Below, piece by piece: positions 1-5,460 of a DNA stretch of 5,460 nt. The translations under genes and the position numbers were made by a program. The DNA lies in NCBI GenBank assembly GCA_002784245.1, contig PFKL01000139.1, positions 1 to 5,460 of the forward strand. Reading direction: 5' to 3'. The notes below the pieces were generated by a model. It was given only the letters and a program-made list of their open reading frames with translations, was not told the origin of the DNA and made no database searches. The first letter of the stretch is position 1; each line of letters opens with the position of its first letter. This DNA comes from Comamonadaceae bacterium CG_4_10_14_3_um_filter_60_75 (lineage in GTDB: Bacteria; Pseudomonadota; Gammaproteobacteria; Burkholderiales; Burkholderiaceae_C).

Positions 1-494
1 CGCACCGACAGCGTTGCGCCACCCACCGTCCAGCTGATCTGGTCGAGCTCTTCCATCAGCAGTGGCAGCAGGCCACTGACCCACAACACCATGGCCAACC
101 AGGCCAGCCAGGAAATGGTGCGCTCCAGCAAGCGGATCAACGGTGTCTCATTGAACGCCGCCTGCAACACCTTGACGCCCAGCCGGATCGCCAGCAACGA
201 CAACAGCACCGGAATGGCGATCTTGAATACCGCCAACGGCAGCGAATGCGCAATCAGCTTGCGCACCACAAAGGCCAAACTCAACCACAGCGCCGGAAAT
301 AGCACGCCGTCAATGACGCGCCGACCAAACATGATCGAGTTGGCGGTACGCCCCTCAAACGCCTTGGCTGCCAGATGGGCGAGCAGCCAGGCCAGCACGG
401 CGCAGCCCGCCAACGCCGCCAGTTCAATCAGCGCACTGCTTTGCGTCAGTGCTGCCAACCAGGTTTCAAGGTTGGCGGGCTGCACCTCAGACAT
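1..494 (-). CDS. Probable MscS-family mechanosensitive ion channel, N-terminal part (cut by window edge)
   Basis: Only the first 164 codons are in the window; the gene continues past base 1. The reading frame is open throughout and starts at ATG 494-492. The product is strongly hydrophobic, with four likely membrane segments at about residues 21-41, 61-81, 88-110 and 127-147. Between them are short basic stretches such as FGRR (57-60) and IRLLERT (120-126). The stretch WVSGLLP (138-144), then an acidic MEELDQ turn and an SWTVGG segment, resembles from memory the region before the pore helix in multi-pass MscS relatives of Burkholderiales. The conserved MscS pore and beta domains would lie outside the window, so the family call is an inference. 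MscS channels sit in the inner membrane and release solutes on hypo-osmotic shock. The start codon lies inside the end of the upstream deacetylase gene (ATGTCTGA, 8-base overlap). No good ribosome site precedes it, which suggests translational coupling. It could instead be another multi-pass membrane protein. Confidence 0.65.
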   Translation of the reverse strand, partial: MSEVQPANLETWLAALTQSSALIELAALAGCAVLAWLLAHLAAKAFEGRTANSIMFGRRVIDGVLFPALWLSLAFVVRKLIAHSLPLAVFKIAIPVLLSLLAIRLGVKVLQAAFNETPLIRLLERTISWLAWLAMVLWVSGLLPLLMEELDQISWTVGGATLSV

Positions 495-1440
495 CGGCCA
501 TGACCCGGATGTGTGCCTCCACGCTACGCGCCAGTGAACTCATCACGTAGCCGCCCTCCAGGCAACTCACCACCCGCCCCTGTGCATGACGCTTTGCCAC
601 GTCCATGATGCGGCTGGTGATCCAGGCGTAGTCGTTTTCCACCAGGCCCAACTGTCCCATGTCGTCCTCGCGGTGGGCGTCAAAACCGGCGCTGATAACG
701 ATCAGCTCGGGCTTGAATTCCTCCAGGCGCGGCATCCAGGCGGCCTCGATCATCTCGCGAATATCCATGCCCTTGGTGTAGGCCGGCACCGGCAAATTGA
801 CCAGATTCTTGGCATTGGAATGTTTCCAGTCCAGCGGGTAGAACGGGTGTTGGTAAAAGCTCACCATCAGGATGCGGTCGTCGCCTTTGACGATGTCCTC
901 GGTACCGTTGCCGTGGTGCACGTCAAAGTCAACAATTGCCACACGCTGCAGGTTGTGCCGCTCCAGCGCGTACTTGGCCGCAATGGCCACATTGTTGAAA
1001 AAACAAAACCCCATGGCCTGGTTATGGGTGGCGTGGTGTCCGGGCGGGCGCACGGCGCAAAAAGCGGTTTTGAATTCACCGGCCAGCACCGCATCCACCG
1101 CGTCAGTAGCGGCACCGGCTGCATGCAGCGCCGCTGTCCAGGTATGGATATTGATGCTGGTGTCGGGGTCAATCGGCAGATATTCGGCGCCACCGGCAGC
1201 AATTTCTTCCTGCAATTCGGCGTTCAAGCCGCGGATGGCGGCAATGTACATGCGGTCGTGCGCCAATTCGATGTCCGAGGTCGATGCCGGGGTGGCTGTG
1301 CGCCGGTCCAGCACCACGTCCAGGCCAGAAATCAGCAGGCGATCGTCAATCGCATCCAGGCGCTCGGGGCATTCAGGGTGACCCGGGGCAATTTCGTGTT
1401 TGCGAAAACTCGGATGAGTAAAGTAGCCGGTCATTGTCAT
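487..1440 (-). CDS. Histone deacetylase family protein (zinc-dependent amidohydrolase, class II-like)
   Basis: This 317-residue protein spans the whole deacetylase (arginase-like) fold and carries all expected active-site motifs. RPPGHH at 131-136 holds the paired active-site histidines (H135, H136), followed by GFCFFNN (144-150). DFDVHHG at 171-177 supplies zinc ligands D173 and H175. GFDAH at 252-256 gives the third ligand, D254. EGGY at 295-298 has the transition-state tyrosine Y298. The N-terminal HPECPERL (21-28) is also typical. Members remove acetyl or other acyl groups from lysines, polyamines or small amides in the cytoplasm; the substrate here cannot be told from sequence. Bacteria have no histones of the eukaryotic type, so the name marks family only. 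ATG 1440 is preferred over ATG 1434 because GAGGAG at 1451-1456 is well placed for it. The gene diverges from moxR and is probably co-transcribed with the overlapping membrane-protein gene downstream. No damage is visible. Confidence 0.93.
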   Translation of the reverse strand: MTMTGYFTHPSFRKHEIAPGHPECPERLDAIDDRLLISGLDVVLDRRTATPASTSDIELAHDRMYIAAIRGLNAELQEEIAAGGAEYLPIDPDTSINIHTWTAALHAAGAATDAVDAVLAGEFKTAFCAVRPPGHHATHNQAMGFCFFNNVAIAAKYALERHNLQRVAIVDFDVHHGNGTEDIVKGDDRILMVSFYQHPFYPLDWKHSNAKNLVNLPVPAYTKGMDIREMIEAAWMPRLEEFKPELIVISAGFDAHREDDMGQLGLVENDYAWITSRIMDVAKRHAQGRVVSCLEGGYVMSSLARSVEAHIRVMADV

Positions 1441-1450
1441 AAGCAGTCGT

Positions 1451-1456
1451 CTCCTC
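1451..1456 (-). promoter_or_regulatory. Ribosome binding site of the deacetylase gene
   Basis: Read on the minus strand this is GAGGAG, ten bases before ATG 1440-1438. It is the strongest Shine-Dalgarno match at any gene start in the window. It favours the first of two in-frame ATG codons, since the second (1434) would be 16 bases away. Confidence 0.7.
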
Positions 1457-1470
1457 GCATTTATTTTGGT

Positions 1471-1474
1471 AAGG
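1471..1474 (+). promoter_or_regulatory. Ribosome binding site of the MoxR gene
   Basis: AAGG lies seven bases before ATG 1482. It is a short but well-spaced Shine-Dalgarno match and supports that start codon for the AAA+ ATPase gene. Confidence 0.5.
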
Positions 1475-1481
1475 TTAGCGC

Positions 1482-2402
1482 ATGAACATTCCTGAAAAGC
1501 TTACAGCTTTGGTGAAACAGCTTAACACGGTGATCGTGGGCAAACCGGCACAAACACAAGATTGCGTTGCCTGCCTGCTCGCCGGTGGTCACCTGTTGAT
1601 TGAAGACGTGCCAGGGGTCGGCAAGACGACCTTGGCGCACGCGCTGGCGCGGACCTTTGGCCTGCAGTTTTCACGGGTGCAATTTACCTCGGACCTGATG
1701 CCCAGTGACCTGCTGGGGGTGTCGATCTTTGACCGTCGCAAAGATGAATTCGTGTTTCACCCCGGGCCGATGTTTGCCCAAGTACTGCTGGCCGATGAGA
1801 TCAACCGCGCCAGCCCCAAAACGCAGAGCGCGCTGCTTGAAGCCATGGAAGAAAAACAGGTGTCGGTAGAGGGCCAGACGCGCGCCCTGCCAGCGCCGTT
1901 TTTTGTCATTGCCACGCAAAACCCGCACGACCAGCAGGGCACTTACGCGCTGCCCGAGTCGCAGCTCGACCGCTTTTTGCTGCGCATCTCGCTGGGCTAC
2001 CCCGACCGTGTTTCTGAACGACTGCTGCTCGCCGGGCGCGACCGGCGCGACCTGGCGGGCGCCCTGCCCGCACTGCTGACCGCCGCTGAACTGCTGCAGC
2101 TGCAGCGCCAGGTGCAGGCGGTGCACGCCGCTGACCCGTTGCTGGACTACGTGCAGGACTTGCTGGCCGCTACCCGCTCGGGCCGCTGGTTTGCCCAAGG
2201 TTTGAGCCCGCGGGCAGGGATCGCCGTGCTGCGCGTGGCCAAGGCGCACGCGCTCTTGTCCGGGCGCGATTACGTGGCGCCTGACGACGTGCGCGCCATC
2301 CTGCCACAGGCCATTGCGCACCGCCTGAGCCCGGTCGGCGACAGCGGGCGCGGTGCCATTGCGCAGGTGCTTGCCATGCGCGACGCGGTGCCGCTGCCCT
2401 GA
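1482..2402 (+). CDS. MoxR-family AAA+ ATPase
   Basis: This 306-residue protein has the full MoxR layout (AAA_3 ATPase core, then a C-terminal lid). The Walker A motif is DVPGVGKTT at 42-50 (K48, T49). Walker B is VLLADEINRA at 101-110 (D105, E106). Sensor 1 is in ATQNP at 144-148 (N147), and LPESQLDRF at 157-165 is the MoxR signature with R164 as probable arginine finger. GLSPRAG at 240-246 carries the sensor 2 arginine R244. MoxR proteins are cytoplasmic hexameric ATPases thought to act as chaperones that mature or remodel partner proteins, often ones encoded next door with DUF58 or VWA domains. Here the next gene encodes a DUF58 protein whose ATG shares one base with this gene's stop (TGATG), so the two are almost certainly coupled in translation. 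Length and motifs are normal. The exact client is unknown; partnership with the DUF58 and transglutaminase proteins is inferred from operon structure. Confidence 0.95.
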   Translation: MNIPEKLTALVKQLNTVIVGKPAQTQDCVACLLAGGHLLIEDVPGVGKTTLAHALARTFGLQFSRVQFTSDLMPSDLLGVSIFDRRKDEFVFHPGPMFAQVLLADEINRASPKTQSALLEAMEEKQVSVEGQTRALPAPFFVIATQNPHDQQGTYALPESQLDRFLLRISLGYPDRVSERLLLAGRDRRDLAGALPALLTAAELLQLQRQVQAVHAADPLLDYVQDLLAATRSGRWFAQGLSPRAGIAVLRVAKAHALLSGRDYVAPDDVRAILPQAIAHRLSPVGDSGRGAIAQVLAMRDAVPLP

Positions 2403-3355
2403 TGGCGATCATGACGCGAGCGCGCGAGCGCCTGCAACGCTGGTTTGAAGCGCGCCTGCCGCTGGCCGACAGTGTGACGCTGACGCAGCGCAGCGTCTAC
2501 ATCGTGCCCAGCCGCGCCGGGCTGATGCTGGGCGCCACGCTCCTGGTGCTGCTGGTGGCCTCCATCAACTACCAGCTCAACCTGGGTTACCTGCTGACCT
2601 TTTTGTTGGCGGGCAGCAGTCTGGTGGCGATGCACGTGGCGCACGGCACGTTGCGCGGACTTACTATGACAGTCATAGCACCTGCCGCATGCTACGCAAG
2701 GGCCAAGGCCATATTTCATGTGCAACTGGTGAACACCCGACAGACCCCCCGCTACGCCATTGAGCTGGCACTGGCGGGCGTGCAGCAATGGGTCTGCACC
2801 GATGTGGGGCGCCAAGCCAGCGCCCGCGTGCAACTGGCCTGGCAGCCGCCCGGGCGCGGCCTGCACCGCCTGCCCACACTGACCGCCCGCACCCAATTTC
2901 CGCTGGGTACCTTCAGGGTCTGGACGGTGTGGCGGCCCGCTGCCCAGGTGCTGGTCTATCCACAGCCCGAAATGCATGCCCCGACACTGCCGATCGGCGT
3001 GGCAGACGCGCAGCCCGGCCCGACCCACGCCACGCACCACAGCGGCGAGCCCGACGGCCTGCGTCCCTACCGGCGCGGCGACGCGCTGAAAAGCATCGTC
3101 TGGAAAAAAGCTGCCAAAACCGGCGAACTGGTCAGCCGCGACAGCGTGGCCGAGCAGCACCACACGCTCTGGCTGGCGCGCGATGCCACCGGCCTGTCGG
3201 ATGCCGAATCGCAACTGTGCCGCCTGTGCGCCTGGGTGCTGCAGGCCGACGAACTCGGGCTGCATTACGGCCTGCGCCTGGGTGGCTCTGAGATCGCCCC
3301 CGACGTGGGCGCTGCGCACCTGCAGCGCTGCCTGCGCGCCTTGGCGCTGGCCTGA
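2402..3355 (+). CDS. DUF58 domain-containing membrane protein
   Basis: This 317-residue protein begins with a basic N-terminus, then two adjacent hydrophobic segments at about 40-56 and 61-79 that should form a membrane hairpin. A soluble domain follows. It contains the RTQFPLGTFRVW stretch (163-174), then the DUF58 hallmark at about 215-247: GEPDGLRPYRRGD, then SIVWKKAAKTGELVSRD. This R-x-Y-x-x-GD...W pattern is what identifies the family. The molecular function of DUF58 is not settled; members almost always sit beside a MoxR ATPase and are assumed to be its membrane-bound partner. The start ATG overlaps the moxR stop by one base; an in-frame ATG at 2411 is a possible alternative, and neither has a clear ribosome site, consistent with coupled translation. 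Codons 88-106 look foreign in base and codon use (two ATA, one AGG, three GCA) and include a perfect palindrome; the frame stays intact, so the protein should be functional. Confidence 0.92.
   Translation: MAIMTRARERLQRWFEARLPLADSVTLTQRSVYIVPSRAGLMLGATLLVLLVASINYQLNLGYLLTFLLAGSSLVAMHVAHGTLRGLTMTVIAPAACYARAKAIFHVQLVNTRQTPRYAIELALAGVQQWVCTDVGRQASARVQLAWQPPGRGLHRLPTLTARTQFPLGTFRVWTVWRPAAQVLVYPQPEMHAPTLPIGVADAQPGPTHATHHSGEPDGLRPYRRGDALKSIVWKKAAKTGELVSRDSVAEQHHTLWLARDATGLSDAESQLCRLCAWVLQADELGLHYGLRLGGSEIAPDVGAAHLQRCLRALALA
2664..2678. repeat. Perfect 15-base palindrome CTATGAC-A-GTCATAG
   Basis: Two seven-base arms are exact reverse complements around a single central A. With so short a loop it would not make a good RNA hairpin, but it could be a dimeric protein-binding site or the head of the repeat-like segment that follows it. 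It lies within the DUF58 coding frame (residues 88-93). Confidence 0.6.
2664..2717. repeat. Possible dispersed-repeat-derived segment embedded in the DUF58 gene
   Basis: The stretch opens with a perfect 15-base palindrome and continues with GCATGCTACGCAAGGGC, then AAGGCCATATTTCAT. It differs from its surroundings by AT-rich, rare codons. From memory, its order of blocks (CTAT hairpin ATAG, a GC-rich middle, AAGGGC, GGCC, ATTT) resembles a short repeat scattered through Comamonadaceae genomes, mostly between genes. There is only one copy in this window, so repeat status cannot be shown here. It reads in frame as residues 88-106 of the DUF58 protein. Confidence 0.35.
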
Positions 3356-3381
3356 TGCCCTGTTGAACCGTGCGCACCGTC

Positions 3382-5403
3382 ATGATCAAAAATCCCCTCA
3401 GCCACCTGCCACGCGACACCCGCGACACGCTGTTTGTGCTGACCGTGATCGCCTGGGTGCTGGCCCCGCTGCTGGGGCAGTTGCCACTGTGGTGCGGCGT
3501 GCTCAGTGGCCTGGTCATTGTGTGGCGCGGTCTGCTGGCCTGGCGCGGCCAACCGCTGCCGGGCACCTGGTGGAAGCTGGGCCTGCTGGCCGTGGCGGTC
3601 ATCGCCACCCTGATCACCTACAAAACGCTGCTCGGGCGCGACGCTGGGGTCACGCTGGTGGCCGTGCTGCTAACGCTGAAAACGCTGGAACTGCGCGCCC
3701 GCCGCGACGCGTTTGTGGTGTTTTTTCTCAGCTTCTTTTTGATGCTGACCAACTTTTTCTATTCGCAGTCGCTGCTGACCGCTGCTGCCATGCTGCTGGC
3801 GCTGTGGGGGCTGCTGACCGCGCTGGTCAACGCGCACATGCCGGTCGGCCAGCCACCGCTGTGGCATGCCGCGCGCATCGCCGGTGGCATGACGCTGCTG
3901 GGTGCGCCGATCATGGTGGTCTTGTTTGTGCTGTTTCCGCGCATGGCCCCGCTGTGGGGCATGCCGGCCGACGCCATGGCCGGGCGCAGCGGCTTGTCGG
4001 CGCAGATGACGGTGGGCAACATCGCCCGCCTGGCGCTGGACGACAGCATCGCCATGCGCATTGCCTTTGACGGCACGCCGCCCGCGCAAAGTGCACTGTA
4101 CTTTCGCGGCCCGGTGCTGGGCAGCTTCAACGGCCAGCGCTGGACACCGACCGACGGCGTGGCGCTAATGCGTGACGAAGACGCTGGCCTGCAGGTGCAA
4201 GGCCCGGCGGTGCGTTACCAGGTGACGCTGGAGCCCAACCAGCAGCCCTGGCTACTCACGCTCGATGCCACGGCGCAAGCGCCCGCGCTGCCGCAGGGCC
4301 GCGCGCGCATGAGCAGCGAACTGCAATGGATGCAAGCCGCCAACGTGACCGAGCTGCTACGTTACCGCGCCATCAGCTACCCGCAGTTCAGCCACGGCAC
4401 GGGCCTCACCCGCGCCCAGCTGCGCCCCTACCTGGCGCTGCCGTTCGGCTACAACCCGCGCACCGAGCAACTGGCGCAGCAGATCCGTGCCAGCGCCCCG
4501 CCCGGGCAAGACCTGGGGCGCTACGCCATCGATCAGGCGTTGCAACGCCTGCGCAGCGGCGGCTACGTCTACACGCTGGAGCCCGGCGTCTACGGCCGCG
4601 ACAGCGCCGACGAATTCTGGTTTGACCGCAAAGCCGGCTTTTGCGAGCACATGGCGTCGAGCTTTGTCATCCTGCTGCGCGCCGCCGGTGTGCCTGCGCG
4701 CGTGGTCACCGGTTTTCAGGGGGGCCAGGTCAACGCGTTTGATGGCTTCTGGACCGTGCGCAACAGCGATGCCCACGCCTGGGCCGAGGTCTGGCTAGCC
4801 AGCCAGGGCTGGGTGCGCGTCGACCCCACTGCCGCCGTGTCGCCCGGGCGCACCGGCAGCTTCAACCGCCTGCAAGCGCCGCGTGGCATCGTTGCCGAGG
4901 CGCTCCTGGGCACCGTCAGCCCCGAGATGGCGCTGAACCTGCGCGCCCTGTGGGACGCGGCCAACAACCGCTGGAACCAGTGGGTGCTGAACTACACGCA
5001 GGTCAAGCAGCTCAATTTGCTCAAAGACATCGGCTTTGATGCGCCCAGCTGGGAAGACCTGGTTTACCTGCTGTGCGCCATCGTGGTCAGCGCCAGTCTG
5101 GCGGGCGCCGCCTGGAGCGCCTGGGAGCGCCATCGGCAAGACCCGTGGCTGCGCTTGCTGGCGCAGGCGCGGCACCGCCTGCAGCGCGCGGGCTACATGC
5201 CCGGTGCCAACAGCACCCCACGCGAGCTGGCCGACCTGCTGGAGCGCACCTCCCCCGCGCCCATGCAAGCCAGCGCGCAAGCCGCCTGGCGCGACTGGTT
5301 GCTGCGGCTGGAGGCGCTGCGCTACGCGGGCGACACAACGCATTTCAGGCAGCAGCTCGCTACACTGCAGCGCGTGTTGCGGCAACTGCGCCGCGATGCC
5401 TGA
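3382..5403 (+). CDS. tgpA: TgpA-like membrane transglutaminase-fold protein (DUF3488 - transglutaminase core - DUF4129)
   Basis: Counting from ATG 3382 the protein has 673 residues, close to P. aeruginosa TgpA from memory. Six or seven hydrophobic segments (about 16-33, 35-53, 64-80, 88-103, 110-127, 130-148, 162-185) make up the DUF3488 region, including a Phe-rich FFLSFFLMLTNFF helix. A large hydrophilic part follows with the transglutaminase core. Its catalytic triad is complete: C421 in KAGFCEHMASSF, H465 in NSDAHAWAEVWL and D481 in WVRVDPTAAV. A last membrane segment lies at about 558-578, and a DUF4129-like tail (587-648, with WLRLLAQARHRLQRAG and STPRELADLL) ends the protein. In the known family the core faces the periplasm and probably acts on cell-envelope components; the substrate is unknown. 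The gene is third in the MoxR-DUF58 operon. GTG 3370 is an alternative start adding four residues; neither start has a clear ribosome site. ATG is preferred by codon type alone. The gene symbol is by family resemblance. Confidence 0.9.
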   Translation: MIKNPLSHLPRDTRDTLFVLTVIAWVLAPLLGQLPLWCGVLSGLVIVWRGLLAWRGQPLPGTWWKLGLLAVAVIATLITYKTLLGRDAGVTLVAVLLTLKTLELRARRDAFVVFFLSFFLMLTNFFYSQSLLTAAAMLLALWGLLTALVNAHMPVGQPPLWHAARIAGGMTLLGAPIMVVLFVLFPRMAPLWGMPADAMAGRSGLSAQMTVGNIARLALDDSIAMRIAFDGTPPAQSALYFRGPVLGSFNGQRWTPTDGVALMRDEDAGLQVQGPAVRYQVTLEPNQQPWLLTLDATAQAPALPQGRARMSSELQWMQAANVTELLRYRAISYPQFSHGTGLTRAQLRPYLALPFGYNPRTEQLAQQIRASAPPGQDLGRYAIDQALQRLRSGGYVYTLEPGVYGRDSADEFWFDRKAGFCEHMASSFVILLRAAGVPARVVTGFQGGQVNAFDGFWTVRNSDAHAWAEVWLASQGWVRVDPTAAVSPGRTGSFNRLQAPRGIVAEALLGTVSPEMALNLRALWDAANNRWNQWVLNYTQVKQLNLLKDIGFDAPSWEDLVYLLCAIVVSASLAGAAWSAWERHRQDPWLRLLAQARHRLQRAGYMPGANSTPRELADLLERTSPAPMQASAQAAWRDWLLRLEALRYAGDTTHFRQQLATLQRVLRQLRRDA

Positions 5404-5419
5404 TTGACACCCTTCCACC

Positions 5420-5460
5420 ATGCTCAAAACCATTTCTCCGCGCGCCCTGATTGCTTTTAT
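5420..5460 (+). CDS. Start of a further gene, probably an exported protein (cut by window edge)
   Basis: ATG 5420 opens a frame reading MLKTISPRALIAF before the window ends. A short basic start (K3, R8) leading into a hydrophobic stretch looks like the beginning of a signal peptide or membrane anchor. It begins 16 bases after the transglutaminase stop on the same strand with no terminator between, so it is probably the fourth gene of the operon. No clear ribosome site precedes it. From memory, related Burkholderiales often have a lytic murein transglycosylase B gene here, which would fit an envelope-related operon, but thirteen codons cannot confirm this. Confidence 0.5.
   Translation, partial: MLKTISPRALIAF

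Larger units (their letters stand above)
1441..1481. promoter_or_regulatory. Divergent intergenic region between the deacetylase gene and moxR
   Basis: This 41-base gap holds the ribosome sites of both divergent genes and an AT-richer core (about 1458-1468, with TTATTTT). There is too little room for two full promoters plus leaders. At least one promoter must therefore overlap the 5' coding end of the opposite gene, or transcripts must be nearly leaderless. A TTGTCA at 1434-1439 resembles a rightward -35 box, but no matching -10 box stands 16-18 bases on. I therefore make no specific promoter call; the region as a whole is the likely control point for both units. Confidence 0.45.

Noticed and set aside
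91..537. Plus-strand open frame opposite the left-edge membrane protein gene
   Set aside because: The minus strand encodes clean hydrophobic helices in the order expected of a membrane channel, while this translation is a low-complexity Ser/Ala/Asn mixture.
1434..1467. TTGTCA (1434-1439) with TATTTT (1462-1467) as a moxR promoter
   Set aside because: The spacing of 22 bases is too long for a standard sigma-70 promoter, and no other -10 match has proper spacing.
586..1485. Long open frame of about 300 codons on the plus strand opposite the deacetylase gene
   Set aside because: It mirrors a gene with complete catalytic motifs, its translation shows no recognisable domain, and it runs into the moxR start. 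Long antisense frames are expected in GC-rich genes.
1605..1631. Aspartate in place of the first glycine of the Walker A motif in the MoxR protein
   Set aside because: DVPGVGKT is, from memory, a common variant in MoxR proteins, and the lysine and threonine needed for nucleotide binding are present.
2270..3319. Antisense open frame of 349 codons across the end of moxR and most of the DUF58 gene
   Set aside because: It is longer than the DUF58 gene itself but rich in Gln, His, Arg and Gly with no fold-like pattern, and it crosses a gene junction. Codon bias supports the sense strand.
3715..3765. T-rich run within the otherwise GC-rich transglutaminase gene
   Set aside because: It simply encodes a Phe-rich membrane helix (FFLSFFLMLTNFF) typical of the DUF3488 region, so no regulatory or transfer explanation is needed.
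5404..5432. Exact TTGACA at 5404-5409 as a -35 box for the last gene
   Set aside because: The bases 16-18 positions downstream fall at or beyond the start codon of that gene and do not resemble a -10 box.

Overview
The window looks like chromosomal DNA from a GC-rich betaproteobacterium, probably of the order Burkholderiales and perhaps the Comamonadaceae (Rhodoferax/Polaromonas-like). This rests on codon bias towards G/C third positions, the gene content and gene order, and the protein flavour. It is an inference; there is no rRNA or other marker to fix it. Coding density is very high. I see no tRNA, rRNA, CRISPR, phage or insertion-sequence gene.

Layout: two transcription units point away from each other across a 41-base gap (1441-1481). 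The leftward unit has a complete histone-deacetylase-family amidohydrolase gene (487-1440, minus). Its end overlaps by 8 bases the start of a multi-pass membrane protein gene that runs off the left edge (1-494, minus), most likely an MscS-type mechanosensitive channel. The rightward unit is a tight operon: a MoxR-family AAA+ ATPase (1482-2402), a DUF58 membrane protein (2402-3355), and a TgpA-like membrane transglutaminase (3382-5403, or from GTG 3370). After a 16-base gap comes the first 13 codons of another gene (5420 onward), which begin like a signal peptide.

The MoxR-DUF58-transglutaminase trio is a known, widespread module, best known from the tgpA locus of Pseudomonas aeruginosa. The AAA+ protein is thought to act as a chaperone-like remodeler, DUF58 as its membrane partner, and the transglutaminase-fold domain to sit outside the inner membrane. 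The exact substrate is unsettled. The leftward pair combines a zinc-dependent deacetylase or deacetylase-like amidohydrolase with a probable osmotic-release channel; no functional link between them is proven.

Most of the window is ordinary core-genome sequence. The oddest local signal is at about 2664-2717, inside the DUF58 gene. A perfect 15-base palindrome is followed by a stretch with foreign-looking codons, including the only two ATA codons I can find in the whole rightward operon. It resembles, from memory, a short dispersed repeat of Comamonadaceae embedded in frame in a coding region. I did not find evidence for a wholly new biological system.
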